Shown here in pieces: positions 36,243 through 46,680 of a stretch of 64,000 nucleotides of DNA. Location: positions 1 through 64,000 of the forward strand of contig JAJXWP010000007.1 of NCBI GenBank assembly GCA_021781575.1, read 5' to 3'. Made by a program: the position numbers and the translations under genes. The notes under the pieces were generated by a model, which was given only the letters and a program-made list of their open reading frames with translations, was not told the origin of the DNA and did not search any database. The first letter of the stretch is position 1; every line of letters begins with the position of its first letter. This DNA comes from Pseudomonadota bacterium (GTDB taxonomy: Bacteria; Pseudomonadota; Alphaproteobacteria; Rhodospirillales; Magnetospirillaceae).

Positions 36243-37854
36243 TTGCTCCAGTCGCTCGGGCCAGTTCCTTGTCCTCGTGCTGGATGTGTCGTTTCAGCCA
36301 TGTGGCGGCAAATTCGAACAGCGCCTTGGCGGCATCGGGGCGGCCCGATTCCACTTGACGCTTCAGCATGGAAAATTGGCTGAGAAAGTGTTGATGGGAC
36401 GTCTTGTGGATGGCCGTATCCGCATACCGGATTCGGTTCATCAACGACTCCTCCTCAGCGAAGTGCCTTTCCATTGTCCGCGACATGGCGGCGACGATGT
36501 CCAGAACGGCCTCCGGTCCTTCGCCGTCCATCATGCGTCCGAACAATAGATTGATTTGGTCAATGATCTCCCGGTGATGCCGGTCGATTTCGGCATTTCC
36601 CGTGGCCAGGCTGTCGTCCCATTCCGCCAGGCGCCTGTCCTGGCCATCGGCACAGACCCGCCGCAGGAAAGTCGCTACCTCGCACTGTAGCAGTTCAGCC
36701 TGTTGGGACAGGCTGCCGGATGCCTCTCCCACCTGATCGGCGGTTTCCATAGCCTCCTTCGATCCGGTTTCAACCCCTCCGATATTGCGAGAGGCCACCT
36801 CGGTGCCACCCGCTGCCTCATCGACGCTGCGCACGATTTCGCCGGCCGCCGCTGACTGCTCCTCCATCGCCGCCGTCACAGCGACGCTGATGCCGCTCAT
36901 TTCGCCAATAACCTGGGCGATCGACGCCATGGCGTTGACCGCAGCGGCGGTGCCGCTCTGCACCGCGGCGATCTTGCCGGTGATCTCCTCGGTGGCCCCG
37001 GCGGTCTGATTAGCCAAGTGTTTGACCTCGCTGGCCACCACGGCGAAGCCCTTGCCGGCCTCGCCGGCCCGCGCAGCTTCGATTGTGGCATTAAGCGCCA
37101 GCAGATTGGTTTGGCTGGCGATGCCATTGATCAGCGCAACGATTTCGCCGATGGCACCGACGTCCTGTGACAGCTTGGTGATCAGCGCGCCAATGCGGCG
37201 CGCTTCCATATCGGCCCGCTCGGCCACAGTGCGGGAACGCCCCATCTGTTCGGTGATCTCGGTCATCGAGGCCAGCATGTTGGAGGTGGCGAAGGCCACC
37301 GTCTGCACGTGATTCATGGCCTGTTCGACCGCGCTGGTGGCGTTCGACGCCTGATCATGGGTGGCGGTGGCGGTGGCCGCCATCTGTTGAGCCGATCCCT
37401 GCAACTCCATCGAGGCCGACTGCACGGTACGCACCACATCGCCCACCCGAGCCCGAAACCCGTCCGCCATGGCACGTAGGGCAGCCTGGCGCTCCTCGCG
37501 TGAGTGGCGTCTCTGTTCCTCCTGTTCGGCGGCCAGTTGTCTGGCCTTTACCAGCTGAATTCTGAGTTGCTCCAGCGCGTCGGCCATGGCGTCGAATTCG
37601 CGGCTGGAGCTGACCGGAGGCGGGTCGTTACGGCCTGCCGCCAACGCGGCCAACCCCTCGCTGAATACTCTCAGTGGGTTGATTATCGCCCGGGCAGCGA
37701 GCAGCCCCACGACGATCGTGGCGGCAAGCCCGATCAACACCGCAATCAGCCGTGCCGGGCCAGTCCAATCGGCAAGCCCAATCACGAGGATTTGGACCCC
37801 GATCAGGCCGAAACCTCCGCTCAGACGGCGCGCGATGCTGGATTTGGCGTTCAA
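36178..37854 (-). CDS. Methyl-accepting chemotaxis protein with C-terminal hemerythrin domain
   Basis: A 558-residue receptor. Two membrane helices (about 14-28 and 35-56) are joined by a very short loop, so there is no periplasmic sensor. A HAMP-like stretch and the signalling hairpin follow (tip [18 protein letters not shown], about 248-265). Residues about 413-533 are a bacteriohemerythrin with all expected iron ligands ([31 protein letters not shown]). It should sense O2 or redox at a diiron site inside the cell. TTG at 37854 is chosen because AGGAG sits 6 bp upstream; an in-frame TTG at 37875 lacks this. The last 20 or so residues are encoded by repeat copy B. Gene order suggests it is the last gene of the CheOp3-like operon. 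Confidence 0.87.
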   Translation of the reverse strand: MNAKSSIARRLSGGFGLIGVQILVIGLADWTGPARLIAVLIGLAATIVVGLLAARAIINPLRVFSEGLAALAAGRNDPPPVSSSREFDAMADALEQLRIQLVKARQLAAEQEEQRRHSREERQAALRAMADGFRARVGDVVRTVQSASMELQGSAQQMAATATATHDQASNATSAVEQAMNHVQTVAFATSNMLASMTEITEQMGRSRTVAERADMEARRIGALITKLSQDVGAIGEIVALINGIASQTNLLALNATIEAARAGEAGKGFAVVASEVKHLANQTAGATEEITGKIAAVQSGTAAAVNAMASIAQVIGEMSGISVAVTAAMEEQSAAAGEIVRSVDEAAGGTEVASRNIGGVETGSKEAMETADQVGEASGSLSQQAELLQCEVATFLRRVCADGQDRRLAEWDDSLATGNAEIDRHHREIIDQINLLFGRMMDGEGPEAVLDIVAAMSRTMERHFAEEESLMNRIRYADTAIHKTSHQHFLSQFSMLKRQVESGRPDAAKALFEFAATWLKRHIQHEDKELARATGATSGENLTDGPHTIRQILTTIQ

Positions 37855-37899
37855 GGCGCTCTCCTGTCGTTGCAATACGGTCTGGTCGCGCGGTGGCCG

Positions 37900-40800
37900 T
37901 CAGGCCTGGTCCAGCACATAGCCCATGTCGAGCACCATGCCGACGCCGCCGCTGCCCAACAGCGCGCAACCGGTGGCGCCACGAATCCCCGACAGATAGC
38001 CTTGCAGGGGGCGGACCATGACCAGTTGTTGTCCGACCAGTTCGTCGACCGACAACGCCACCCGGCGCTGGTCCTTGCCGGTGACCACGAAAAGACGTTT
38101 CCGCGGATGCCCGTCATCGTCATTGGCTGCCAGGCCGGCAAACGGATCACCATCGTCCTCATCGCCGCTTTTCATCAGGAACTGCACCGGGAACACGCCT
38201 TCGGCCAGGCGCAACATATAGCGCCCGTCGTCGGCAGAGATGCGGACCAGTTCATCGGGCCCGCTATGGACGATGCGCTGGATGGCATCAACCGGGATGA
38301 CGTACATGACATGGCCGACCCGCACCACCATGCCATCGAGCACGACCATGGCAAGCGGCAGGGTGATCTGGCTGCGCAAACCACCAGACGGCAGGTTGGC
38401 CACCCGCAGGTCGCCTCCATGGGCTTTCAGGGCAGCCAGGATCTCACCGAAATCGACCCCGCCTTCGGCCGCTTCGTCGTTGGTTACCCGCCCGTATCCG
38501 GGGTGCAACACCGCGTTGATCGTACCGGGCTCGTCCGGCCAGCCGAACCGGGCCGCCCGCTGCGCGACGCGCTGCCGGTCGATGCCGGCCCCGTCGTCTT
38601 CGATCGTTACCACGATATGGTCGTCGCAGCGGTTCAAGCCCAACCGCAAGCGCGCCGTCTCCGGTTTGCCGGCGGCCAGCCGCTGGTCCCTCGCCTCGAC
38701 GCTCTGGCAGGCGGCAAAGCCGGCCAAGGCGCGCAACGGGGCCTTCAGATGGTCCAGCGTGCTGGAGTCGAGGGAGACCTCGTCCCCAATGGTTGCCACC
38801 TCGACACTGCGGCCGTGCTGACGCCCCAAGGTTTCTACGAAGGCCGCGGTGGGTTTCAGCAAGAGAGCGGCCGGCTTGGTGCGGATGGCGATGGCCTCTT
38901 CCTGCAGGCGATCGAGGCGACCGCTCAACTGCCCTTCGATCTGCAGCATACGGTCGATCTTCTCCTGTAGGCCGCCCAGGCGGCGGCGCACCGAAGTCCT
39001 GGCCAAGTGCCATTGACCGCCGGCCTGGTCGAGTTCCTTCTCAAGCGCTCCGGCGAGATCGTCTTCGGCCAACTCGACCAGCATGTGGCGGACCATCGCC
39101 TGCCCGGTAATGACCTCGCCAATTGCCTCGAGCATATCAGCCGACATGGTTTCCTGGGGGGCGGCAGTTTTCATCGCATCGGCCGTTTCCCGGCGCTGCG
39201 CCGGAACGGCATCGGCCTCCCCGCGGTCGGTGAGGGTGCGTTCCAGTGTCAGCGCCCGGCCTTGCGGATCGAGCATCTTCAAGGCTTCGGCCACCTCCAT
39301 TTCGCTTAAAGAGGTGGCGATCAGGAAATCGAACAGTGTGGCGTCACCCATGAACACCGTGACGTTGCTGATCACCTGGGCAGCGCCTGCCTCGAACCAG
39401 GCCAGGAAGTTCGATGCCACCGCCTCGTCGCGGTTGAGGTCGGCCCGAACGATGTAGAAGCGGTGTCCGGCCTGTAGCGCGGCGCTGGCCGTCTCCACGC
39501 TTTCCGGGGTCAGCACCTTGTGGAAGGCCTTGGGCAGGCTCAGCCGCGCCTCGATGACCGAAGACGGCAACGTGCCTCCTACCACGAAGGTGGCGCTGGC
39601 CGCCGCCTGGAACAGCTGTTCGACCGCCTCCATGTCGGGGATCTTGCCCGCCCCGGCGGCGTCGAACACCAGTTCCATGGTGGCGACGAAATTCCTGGCG
39701 ATGTGCAGGAGAATCGGGTCCGGTGCCATGTCTCCGGCCTGCACGCGGGAGAACAGATCGACCAGCGACATGCAAAGATGGGCCGCCGTCTCAAGATCGT
39801 TGTGGAGGCAGGCATGGTAGACGAAGCGCATCATTTCGTTGAGACGGGGACAATGCGCCGCGACGTCTTCCGGCCGGTGGAGCTGTTCCAGAACACCGTG
39901 CAAGGTCAACAGATTGTCGAACACCAGTTCGCCGCACCAGTTGCGCAGAATGACACTCGGCCGCAGGCGGCCCGCATTGCTATTGGCCGGGGCCACCGCC
40001 TCGATCGCCGCCAATTCCTCGTAAAAGTGAAATTCGGCACTGCGGAACGCATCCTGGCCGGTAGCCCGCGGGAAGCACCTGGCGGCCTCTGCCAATCGCA
40101 CGAAGCCGAGCGGCGCTGCCAAGGAGCAGATCTCCTCGACCAGGGTCTCCAATCCGGCCTGGCCGATCACCGGCGCGGCGAACTGTTCGCGGATCTCCGA
40201 CAGCCGCTCCAGACAGGGGGCCAACGCATCGAAGAATTCCCAGATCGGATCCTCGGCCACCTCGGGCGAAGGCGCCGCGGCTGAACCGCTGTCGCCGAAA
40301 TCACCGTCCAACCTGGCGACCAGGCGCCGCAGCGTGTTCTCCAGCTGTCCCCGGCTCGGTGCCGTGGTGGCCAGTAGATCGGCCAGATCGGCATGCCAGT
40401 CGCGCATGCCGATCTGCTCGGCGGCAAAGCGCAGCCGTTCTGCCGCGGCCATCACCTGGCCGGTGACGCGCTCCGGCCCCGCGTCGAATTCCTCCATGGC
40501 TTGGCGCATCTCGCGCAGAACGTCGCTGGCCATGCCGGAAAATATTTCCCGGTACATCGGATCGTCGGCCAGCCGGCGCTTGGGCGAGGGTTCGAAGACG
40601 ATCGCCTCCGTCATTTCTTTGTCCTCTGCGGCACCCCCTTTACAGCGCTCGAACTTGTCCTTCATCCGCTCAAACAGCTCGGCGGTCGGCGCCGGGTCGA
40701 TGTCCTGACGGGAGGCCACGGTGCCGTCAAGCATGCCGCGAAGCGCGTCGGTCACTTCAAGCAACAGGCCCAACATCTCGGCGTCGAAGGCGACTCCTTC

Positions 40801-41034
40801 GTCGCGCACCAGGCCGATCAGGTCTTCAGCGCGATGAGCCCGTGATTCCACTACAGCCAGGCCGAGGACGCGGGCATTGCCCTTGAAGGTGTGCATGGCA
40901 CGGAACAGGGCGGCCACCGCCTCGGCATCGGTGGGCGTCTTCTCAAGCCCTAGGAGCGTCTCCTCGACGATGTCGAGCGACTGGCTGCCATCGTCCGCAT
41001 AGAGGCTCCACACCTCGTCCAGTTCGTCCGACAT
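37900..41034 (-). CDS. Large unorthodox CheA: N-terminal Hpt, degenerate kinase region, C-terminal CheW-like domain (CheA3-like)
   Basis: A 1044-residue CheA relative. The Hpt domain at the N terminus has phospho-acceptor His48 (FRAMHTFKGN). A long central region has no domain I recognise. Near the C terminus a remnant kinase domain retains DDGAGID, but the N-box HxxRNxxDHG is replaced by HLKAPLRALAGFAACQSVE and the GRGVGMD box is gone, so ATP/Mg binding should fail. A CheW-like P5 domain ends the protein. In R. sphaeroides CheA3 (Hpt and P5 separated by a long region) is phosphorylated in trans by CheA4; the partner here is 46677-47903. ATG at 41034 has GGAAAGG upstream. Confidence 0.85.
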   Translation of the reverse strand: MSDELDEVWSLYADDGSQSLDIVEETLLGLEKTPTDAEAVAALFRAMHTFKGNARVLGLAVVESRAHRAEDLIGLVRDEGVAFDAEMLGLLLEVTDALRGMLDGTVASRQDIDPAPTAELFERMKDKFERCKGGAAEDKEMTEAIVFEPSPKRRLADDPMYREIFSGMASDVLREMRQAMEEFDAGPERVTGQVMAAAERLRFAAEQIGMRDWHADLADLLATTAPSRGQLENTLRRLVARLDGDFGDSGSAAAPSPEVAEDPIWEFFDALAPCLERLSEIREQFAAPVIGQAGLETLVEEICSLAAPLGFVRLAEAARCFPRATGQDAFRSAEFHFYEELAAIEAVAPANSNAGRLRPSVILRNWCGELVFDNLLTLHGVLEQLHRPEDVAAHCPRLNEMMRFVYHACLHNDLETAAHLCMSLVDLFSRVQAGDMAPDPILLHIARNFVATMELVFDAAGAGKIPDMEAVEQLFQAAASATFVVGGTLPSSVIEARLSLPKAFHKVLTPESVETASAALQAGHRFYIVRADLNRDEAVASNFLAWFEAGAAQVISNVTVFMGDATLFDFLIATSLSEMEVAEALKMLDPQGRALTLERTLTDRGEADAVPAQRRETADAMKTAAPQETMSADMLEAIGEVITGQAMVRHMLVELAEDDLAGALEKELDQAGGQWHLARTSVRRRLGGLQEKIDRMLQIEGQLSGRLDRLQEEAIAIRTKPAALLLKPTAAFVETLGRQHGRSVEVATIGDEVSLDSSTLDHLKAPLRALAGFAACQSVEARDQRLAAGKPETARLRLGLNRCDDHIVVTIEDDGAGIDRQRVAQRAARFGWPDEPGTINAVLHPGYGRVTNDEAAEGGVDFGEILAALKAHGGDLRVANLPSGGLRSQITLPLAMVVLDGMVVRVGHVMYVIPVDAIQRIVHSGPDELVRISADDGRYMLRLAEGVFPVQFLMKSGDEDDGDPFAGLAANDDDGHPRKRLFVVTGKDQRRVALSVDELVGQQLVMVRPLQGYLSGIRGATGCALLGSGGVGMVLDMGYVLDQA

Positions 41035-41078
41035 CGTCGCGCCTTTCCGGAAATTCTCCAAACTTCACAACGCCCGCA

Positions 41079-41483
41079 TCATGCCCCGACCAGTCGGTTC
41101 ATGATCTGCCCCAGCTCCTGGCCGCGCTTGGCGGCCAGATCCATCGACACCGCCCCCGACGGCTTGGTGACGATGGCGTCGGCACCCAACTCGCGCGCCT
41201 TGGCGGCATGCGGCGATCCGCTCACTGCCACCGAGGACAGTACGCAGATCTTGGCCTTGGTCCGCAGCTTGGCGTGACGCAGGAACTCCAGTCCGTCCAT
41301 CTCGGGCATTTCGATGTCCAGCAGGATCAGGGACAGGTCGGGATACTTGCCCAACTGCTCGAGGGCCACTTTGCCGTTGGCCGCGGTGGCGACGACTTCA
41401 TAGGTCGGCAAGGTCTTGACCAGGTTGGTGATGACGGTACGCATCATCATTGAATCGTCGACGATCATTACTTTGTGGGCCAT
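41079..41483 (-). CDS. cheY: Single-domain response regulator (CheY6-like or CheB-receiver-like)
   Basis: A 134-residue receiver: acidic pair in MIVDDS, phospho-acceptor Asp in LILLDIEMPEMDG, and Lys in IVTKPSG. The SSVAVSGSPHAAKARELGAD loop and the KPSGAVSMDLA ending resemble CheB receivers more than enteric CheY. Its place between the soluble receptor and the large CheA matches CheY6 of the R. sphaeroides CheOp3 operon, a motor-binding regulator phosphorylated from CheA3. AAGGAGGGCGCC precedes the ATG. Confidence 0.85.
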   Translation of the reverse strand: MAHKVMIVDDSMMMRTVITNLVKTLPTYEVVATAANGKVALEQLGKYPDLSLILLDIEMPEMDGLEFLRHAKLRTKAKICVLSSVAVSGSPHAAKARELGADAIVTKPSGAVSMDLAAKRGQELGQIMNRLVGA

Positions 41484-41561
41484 GAGGCGCCCTCCTTCGC
41501 TTGAATCCCGATCTCGCTGAACGGGCGGCGGCGCCGATGTTGCCGGGGCCGCCGCGCCACG

Positions 41562-44054
41562 TTAGAAGTTGCCGAACCCGCGTTCGTCCTGATCGAGCGG
41601 GAGCACCGCCTTGGGTGGCCGCCGGCCGTTGCCGGAGCCGTTAGCCTTGATCGGCGAGGGTGAACGGCCCTGGGCCGCAAGCAGCGCCTTCAACTGCGCC
41701 AGAATTTCCGGAGTCAGTCCCTCCAGGCCGGGGATGGCGGCAGCGGAGCTCTTGCGGTCGCGCAGTTTGAAGCGGCGCACCTCTTCCTTCATTCGCTGCG
41801 CCACGCTGGTCAGCTCGGCGGCGGCCGAGGCCAATTCCTCGGACTGCTGGCTGCCATCCTGGGCGGCTTTGGCGACCTGGTTCATTGCCACGTTGATCTG
41901 GGCGACGCCGCGGGCCTGCTCGCCGCTGGCGGTGGCGATCTCGGCGACCAGATCCTTCACCTTGACCACATTGGTGACGATCAGGTTGAGCGCGTCGCTG
42001 GTCTCCTTGGCGATGGTGACGCCGCCCCCCACCTGCTTGATCGAGTTCTCGATCAGTTCCGCCGTTTCGCGGGCCGCCTTGGCGCTGCGGCCGGCCAGGT
42101 TGCGCACCTCCTGAGCCACCACGGCGAAGCCACGGCCATGTTGTCCAGCCCGCGCGGCCTCGACTGCGGCATTGAGCGCCAGAAGGTTGGTCTGGAAGGC
42201 GATTTCGTCGATCACCTTGATGATCTTGCCGATGTTTTGAGCCGAGGCGTTGATGGCGCCCATCGCCTCGGTCATCGCCGTCATCTTGGCCTGGCCGTCG
42301 ACCGCCGCCTGCGAGGTCCCCATGACCAGCTGGTTGGCGGTGTTGGCGTTGTCAGTATTGGCCTTCACCTGACTGTCGGTTTGCTCGACACTGGCTGTCA
42401 CTTCTTCCACCGAGGCCGACTGCTCCTCGGAGGTCGAAGCCATGTTCTGCGACGCGGCGCTGAGCTGGTCGGCCGACTGAGCCACCTGCTCGACCGCATC
42501 GACGATTTGATACAGGGTGGCGTTGATTCCGGCCAAGGCGTTCTCGAACGATTCCTTGACCAGCAGGAAGTCGCCCCGGTATTCGCCTTTCAGGCTGACG
42601 CTCATGTCGTTGTTGCCGAGCGCCTCGATCGCCGCGGCGATGTTGTTCATCGGCGTGATCACCGAATCGAGAGTGTCGTTGATGCCCTGGACAATCTTGC
42701 GGAAGTCGCCGGAATGCTTGGAGGCGTCGGCGCGCTTTTGCAGTTGCCCCTCGAGGGCGGCGTTGACCAGGGTGTCGGTATCGACGATCAGCGCTTTCAG
42801 ATTGGCCCGCACCTGTTCCATGGTGTCGTTGATGAAAGCCTTCTTTCCCGGGAACTTTTCCAACGGCGCCTCGAAATTGCCGCGGCCGAACTCGGCAAGG
42901 CAGGCCATCGCCTTCTTCTTCACGGCGATGTGCCCGGCCACCATGGCGTTGATGCCGTGGGCCATGGTCGCGAAGTCATTCTGGAACTTGTCGACCGGAA
43001 TGAGGACGTCGATGTCGCCCTTGTCGTGCTCGGACGACATGTGATTCATCTCGATGATCAGGCCCTTCAGATTGGTCCGCACCGCTTCGATGGTGTCGTT
43101 GATGAAGGCCTTCTTTCCGGGGAATTTTTCCAACGGCGCCTCGAAATTGCCGCGGCCGAACTCAGCGATGCAGGCCATCGCCTTCTTCTTCACGGCGATG
43201 TGCCCGGCCACCATGGTGTTGATGCCCTGGGCCATCTTGGCGAAATCGCCGTGGAACTGCTCGACCGGCACGAACACGTCGATATCGCCCTTGTCGTGCT
43301 CGGTCGACATTTTGTTCATCTCGGCGATCAGGCCTTTCAGGTTGCCGCGCAGCGCTTCGATGGTGTCGTTGATGAAGGCCTTCTTGCCCGGGAACTTCTC
43401 CAGCGACGCCTCGAAATTGCCGCGGCCGAACTCGGCGATGCAGGCCATCGCCTTCTTCTTCACCGTGATATGGCCGGCCACCATGTCGTTGATGCCCTGG
43501 GCCATCTTGGCGAAGTCGCCGTGGAACTGGGCCGCCGGCACGAACACCTCGATGTCGCCCTTGTCGTGTTCCGACGACATTTTGTTCATCTCGGCGATCA
43601 ACCTCTTCAGATTGCCGCGCAGGCCCTCGATGGTGTCGTTGATGAAGGCCTTCTTCCCCGGAAACGTCTCCAGCGGGGCGTCGAAATTGCCTTTGCCGAG
43701 CTGCTCGACGCAGGCCATCGCCTTCTTCTTCACGGCGATATGCCCAGCCACCATGGCGTTGATGCCCTGGGCCATCTTGCCGAAATCGCCGGGGAAGCTG
43801 TCGACCCGGATCTGCGTGTCGATCTCGCCCTTGTCGTGTTCGGCCGACATGATGTTCATCTCCTTCATCATGCCGCCCAGAATCTCGGCGATGGCGTTGG
43901 CAGCGGTCAGGATCTCGACCCACTCGCCGGACGCGGCGGAAGTATCGGCGCGTTGTTTCAGGTCACCGAGACGCACTGCCTCCAGAACTTTTTTCAGTTC
44001 CCTCACCGCCGCTTCCTTGTTGCCGTCGTAATCTGGCCTGGCTTGCTCTGACAT
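41562..44054 (-). CDS. Soluble poly-HAMP methyl-accepting chemotaxis protein (TlpT-like position)
   Basis: An 830-residue cytoplasmic chemoreceptor with no membrane helix. Four tandem 90-residue units (track EMNxMSxEHDKG ... GKKAFINDT ... NLKxLI) make a HAMP array, then a further HAMP-like pair ([13 protein letters not shown]), then the signalling hairpin with tip [18 protein letters not shown]. The C-terminal 60 residues are low-complexity. Poly-HAMP stacks transmit or integrate signals; soluble receptors form cytoplasmic clusters with CheA3/CheA4 in R. sphaeroides. AAGGAG lies before the ATG at 44054. A hairpin (44079-44096) sits just upstream. Confidence 0.9.
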   Translation of the reverse strand: MSEQARPDYDGNKEAAVRELKKVLEAVRLGDLKQRADTSAASGEWVEILTAANAIAEILGGMMKEMNIMSAEHDKGEIDTQIRVDSFPGDFGKMAQGINAMVAGHIAVKKKAMACVEQLGKGNFDAPLETFPGKKAFINDTIEGLRGNLKRLIAEMNKMSSEHDKGDIEVFVPAAQFHGDFAKMAQGINDMVAGHITVKKKAMACIAEFGRGNFEASLEKFPGKKAFINDTIEALRGNLKGLIAEMNKMSTEHDKGDIDVFVPVEQFHGDFAKMAQGINTMVAGHIAVKKKAMACIAEFGRGNFEAPLEKFPGKKAFINDTIEAVRTNLKGLIIEMNHMSSEHDKGDIDVLIPVDKFQNDFATMAHGINAMVAGHIAVKKKAMACLAEFGRGNFEAPLEKFPGKKAFINDTMEQVRANLKALIVDTDTLVNAALEGQLQKRADASKHSGDFRKIVQGINDTLDSVITPMNNIAAAIEALGNNDMSVSLKGEYRGDFLLVKESFENALAGINATLYQIVDAVEQVAQSADQLSAASQNMASTSEEQSASVEEVTASVEQTDSQVKANTDNANTANQLVMGTSQAAVDGQAKMTAMTEAMGAINASAQNIGKIIKVIDEIAFQTNLLALNAAVEAARAGQHGRGFAVVAQEVRNLAGRSAKAARETAELIENSIKQVGGGVTIAKETSDALNLIVTNVVKVKDLVAEIATASGEQARGVAQINVAMNQVAKAAQDGSQQSEELASAAAELTSVAQRMKEEVRRFKLRDRKSSAAAIPGLEGLTPEILAQLKALLAAQGRSPSPIKANGSGNGRRPPKAVLPLDQDERGFGNF
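42783..43862 (-). repeat. Four tandem 270-bp coding repeats (HAMP units)
   Basis: Four in-frame 270-bp units, highly alike at the DNA level (for example the repeated word around gtgtcgttgatgaa), encode 90-residue HAMP modules. Units 2-4 are the most similar. Such identity implies recent duplication or gene conversion and could allow unit number to vary. Confidence 0.88.
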
Positions 44055-44222
44055 AGCCTCACTCCTTATCACTGTGGCCCGGACAGTGTGGTCCGGCCGG
44101 CCCCATTCCTGTTGACGTCCCAGGGGAGCCCCCCTGGAGTGCGGCCCGTGCCGCGGCCTTGGTTTTCGCCTCTCGTCGGGCGGGGGCTCCGGCCTCTCGG
44201 CCGCGGCCTCGTTGGCGGCCGG
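44055..44222. other. Gap between cheW and the poly-HAMP receptor with hairpins
   Basis: Two inverted repeats lie here: CCGGAC/GTCCGG at 44079-44096, just upstream of the receptor ribosome site, and CCAGGGG/CCCCTGG at 44120-44137. Neither has a T-tract. They may tune expression between the cheARBW half and the receptor half of the operon. Confidence 0.35.
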
Positions 44223-44768
44223 TCATGCCGCCTCGCCCCGCAAGACGTTGAGATCCTGCTGCAGGTCGAGCGCCTGGTCGGCGACCAGACGCTTGATGTC
44301 GAGAATGATCGCCACCTTGTCGCCCTGCTTGCCGAGGCCGCGGATCACTCCCTTGCCGTCGCGGTTGGCACCGAACTGCGGTGGCTGATCGATGTTCTGG
44401 GCCGGCAACTCCAGCACTTCGCTGACATTGTCGACCACCAGTCCGATCGGCACGTTGTCGATGTCGAGGACGATGATCACCGTCCGCTCGGTATAGTCTT
44501 TCTGCTCCATATTGAAGCGCAGGCGCACATCCATTACCGGAATGACCTTGCCGCGCAGGTTGATCACGCCGCGAATGAATGAGGGGACGTCCGGGACTTC
44601 CATGACCTTCTGCATGCCGACGATTTCCGTTACGAAGCCGATGCTGATGCCATAATCCTCGCCGGCAACGCCAAAGGTCAGGTACATGTCGTCAATATTG
44701 TTTTCTTCGTTGAAGACAAGTTCACTGTTTTCATTTTCCTGATTTTGATTGTCCGAAATCTTTGGCAT
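44223..44768 (-). CDS. cheW: Chemotaxis coupling protein CheW
   Basis: A 181-residue CheW with the usual core (YLTFGVAGEDYGISIGFVTEIVG, FIRGVINLRGKVIPVMDVR, VDNVSEVLELP) preceded by about 35 acidic, Asn/Gln-rich residues encoded by unusually AT-rich DNA. It links receptors to CheA. ATG at 44768 with GGAGAGG upstream; a GTG ten codons earlier is less likely. Corresponds to CheW4 by gene order. Confidence 0.9.
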   Translation of the reverse strand: MPKISDNQNQENENSELVFNEENNIDDMYLTFGVAGEDYGISIGFVTEIVGMQKVMEVPDVPSFIRGVINLRGKVIPVMDVRLRFNMEQKDYTERTVIIVLDIDNVPIGLVVDNVSEVLELPAQNIDQPPQFGANRDGKGVIRGLGKQGDKVAIILDIKRLVADQALDLQQDLNVLRGEAA

Positions 44769-44791
44769 TGCGGCCTCTCCGATTTCAATTG

Positions 44792-45850
44792 TCACCACTG
44801 CGCGCCGGAACGGATCAGCAGCGCAGGGATCCGTTCCAATGGCACCATCATTTCCGCCGCTCCCAGTTGCTGGGCCGCCTGCGGCATGCCGAACACCACC
44901 GAGGTCGCCTCGTCCTGGGCCAGCGTGCGGCCGCCGGCCAGGCGAATGGCCATCAAACCCGCGGCGCCGTCGCGACCCATCCCCGTCAGCAGGGCGGCGC
45001 AGGCGTTCCGGCCGGCCTCGCGGGCCACCGAACCGAACAACTCATCGATGGCCGGGCGGCTGTAATTGACCGCATCACCCTCTTTGAGGGTGATGCGGTA
45101 CTGACCGCCGGAGCGCGCCACACAGGTGTGGCGGTAGCCGCCAGGGGCGATCAGGATGCGGCCGGGCAGAATGCGATCACCCTCTTCGGCCTCCTTGACC
45201 TGCATTCGGCACAGGCTGTTCAGGCGCTGGGCGAAATTTGCCGTGATGCCCACTGGCATGTGCTGCACCACCACAATGCCCGGTGCATCGGCGGGAAAAG
45301 CCGGGAGGATGCGCGACAGAGCCTCGACTCCGCCGGTCGAGGCGCCGATGGCGATTAGCCGGTCACTGGTCTCATCCAAAGTCACCCGCGCCGAGACCGC
45401 GGCGAGCGGCCGGCAGCCGCGGAAGCTCCGGACATTGGTATTGGCGGCCATCTTGACCCGGCGGCAGATGTCTTCGAGCATCGGCGGCATGCCATCGACC
45501 AGCCCGATGGTCGGCTTGGCTACCACGTCGACGGCGCCGGCCTCCAGCGCTTCCAGCGTAATGCGCTTGCCTTCCCGGGTCAGGGAACTGATCACCACCG
45601 TCGGAGTCGGCTTGACCGGCATAAAGCGGCGCAGGAAGGTAACTCCGTCCATCCGCGGCATCTCAACGTCCAGCGTAATCACGTCTGGTTCGAGTTCGAC
45701 CAGGAGATCGCGGGCCCGGTAGGGATCGCCCGCCTGTCCGACTACCTCGATCGCCGGATCACGGCCCAAGCCGATGCTGAGCAACTTCCGAACCAGGGCC
45801 GAATCATCGACGATGAGGACGCGGACGGGGCGGGATTCAGTGGCGTTCAT
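44792..45850 (-). CDS. cheB: Chemotaxis methylesterase CheB
   Basis: A 352-residue CheB: receiver domain (VDDS, ITLDVEMPRMDG, AKPT) and methylesterase domain with Ser in GASTGGVEAL, His in VVQHMP and Asp in LTGMGRDGA. It removes methyl groups (and deamidates) receptors when phosphorylated. ATG overlaps the CheR stop (ATGA), so CheR and CheB are coupled. Confidence 0.93.
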   Translation of the reverse strand: MNATESRPVRVLIVDDSALVRKLLSIGLGRDPAIEVVGQAGDPYRARDLLVELEPDVITLDVEMPRMDGVTFLRRFMPVKPTPTVVISSLTREGKRITLEALEAGAVDVVAKPTIGLVDGMPPMLEDICRRVKMAANTNVRSFRGCRPLAAVSARVTLDETSDRLIAIGASTGGVEALSRILPAFPADAPGIVVVQHMPVGITANFAQRLNSLCRMQVKEAEEGDRILPGRILIAPGGYRHTCVARSGGQYRITLKEGDAVNYSRPAIDELFGSVAREAGRNACAALLTGMGRDGAAGLMAIRLAGGRTLAQDEATSVVFGMPQAAQQLGAAEMMVPLERIPALLIRSGAQW

Positions 45851-46680
45851 GGCAGCTTCCTGTAGATACCGCCGCCGACCGCGGTCCAGCGCGTACCGAG
45901 GTCACGCACCGCCTCGGTAACACTGGTCAGCAGCCAGCCGCCCGCCTCGGTAACATCGTAAATCGATTCCAGTACCAACGACTGGTCATGCTTTTCAAAG
46001 TAATATAAAACATTGCGACAGAATACGATGTGGAAATGCTTTTGGAACGGATAAAATGGCGCCTTTAGATTGAGCCTTCGGAACATGCACATCCGACGAA
46101 TATCATTGGTGATGGCAGATTGGCCCATGCCGCTCGGCCTGAAATATTTGCTGATGATCCAGTTTGGGGTCTGTTCAAGATGCGTCTGGCTGTATAGCCC
46201 GGCCTCGGCGGTGGCGATCACCGGTTCGCTGATATCGGTGCCCAGCACGCGGACGCGGTTTGCCGCTTCCATTCGGCCGAACGTCTCACAGGCCAGGATC
46301 GCCGCCGTGTAGGCTTCGTCACCGGTCGAAGAGGCGGCGCTCCAGATACGAAGTTCCGGCAGCGCGGCCAACTGCGGCAGGATGCGGTCCCGGAAAAAGT
46401 CGAGGACCTGAGGTTCCCGGAAGAAATAGGTGTGGTTGGTCGAGGCGGCGTGCAGCACCGCCAGGATGATGTCAGACCGCTGCGCCGTCTCGATGCATTG
46501 GGCCAGATCTTCCAAGGAGGAGAGGCTGTAGCGATCCAGCACCCGAGTCAGCCGGTGCACCAGCAGGTCTTCCTTGCGGGGCGGATAATAGATGCCGTAG
46601 CGCTCGTTGAGCCAGGCGCGAATGCTGTCGAAGCCGGGCGGCCGAAAGTCGTCGTCGAGCGCAGGGGCCGCCGTCGTCAT
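45847..46680 (-). CDS. cheR: Chemotaxis methyltransferase CheR
   Basis: A 277-residue CheR: helical N-terminal part, ASTNHTYFFREPQ, SAM-binding RIWSAASSTGDEAYTAA, and IVFCRNVLYYFEK. It methylates receptor glutamates. ATG overlaps the stop of the upstream CheA (ATGA), setting the start at 46680 despite a much longer open frame upstream. Confidence 0.92.
   Translation of the reverse strand: MTTAAPALDDDFRPPGFDSIRAWLNERYGIYYPPRKEDLLVHRLTRVLDRYSLSSLEDLAQCIETAQRSDIILAVLHAASTNHTYFFREPQVLDFFRDRILPQLAALPELRIWSAASSTGDEAYTAAILACETFGRMEAANRVRVLGTDISEPVIATAEAGLYSQTHLEQTPNWIISKYFRPSGMGQSAITNDIRRMCMFRRLNLKAPFYPFQKHFHIVFCRNVLYYFEKHDQSLVLESIYDVTEAGGWLLTSVTEAVRDLGTRWTAVGGGIYRKLP

Noticed and set aside
42783-43862. 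CRISPR-like periodicity
   Set aside because: The 270-bp units are contiguous coding repeats without spacers; no cas genes are present.
42138-44051. 637-codon open frame antisense to the poly-HAMP receptor
   Set aside because: Its repeats only mirror the HAMP repeats of the real gene; the product has no recognisable domain.
44120-44137. GC hairpin between cheW and the soluble receptor as a terminator
   Set aside because: Only a 7-bp stem with no T-tract, and the genes on both sides appear to belong to one operon.
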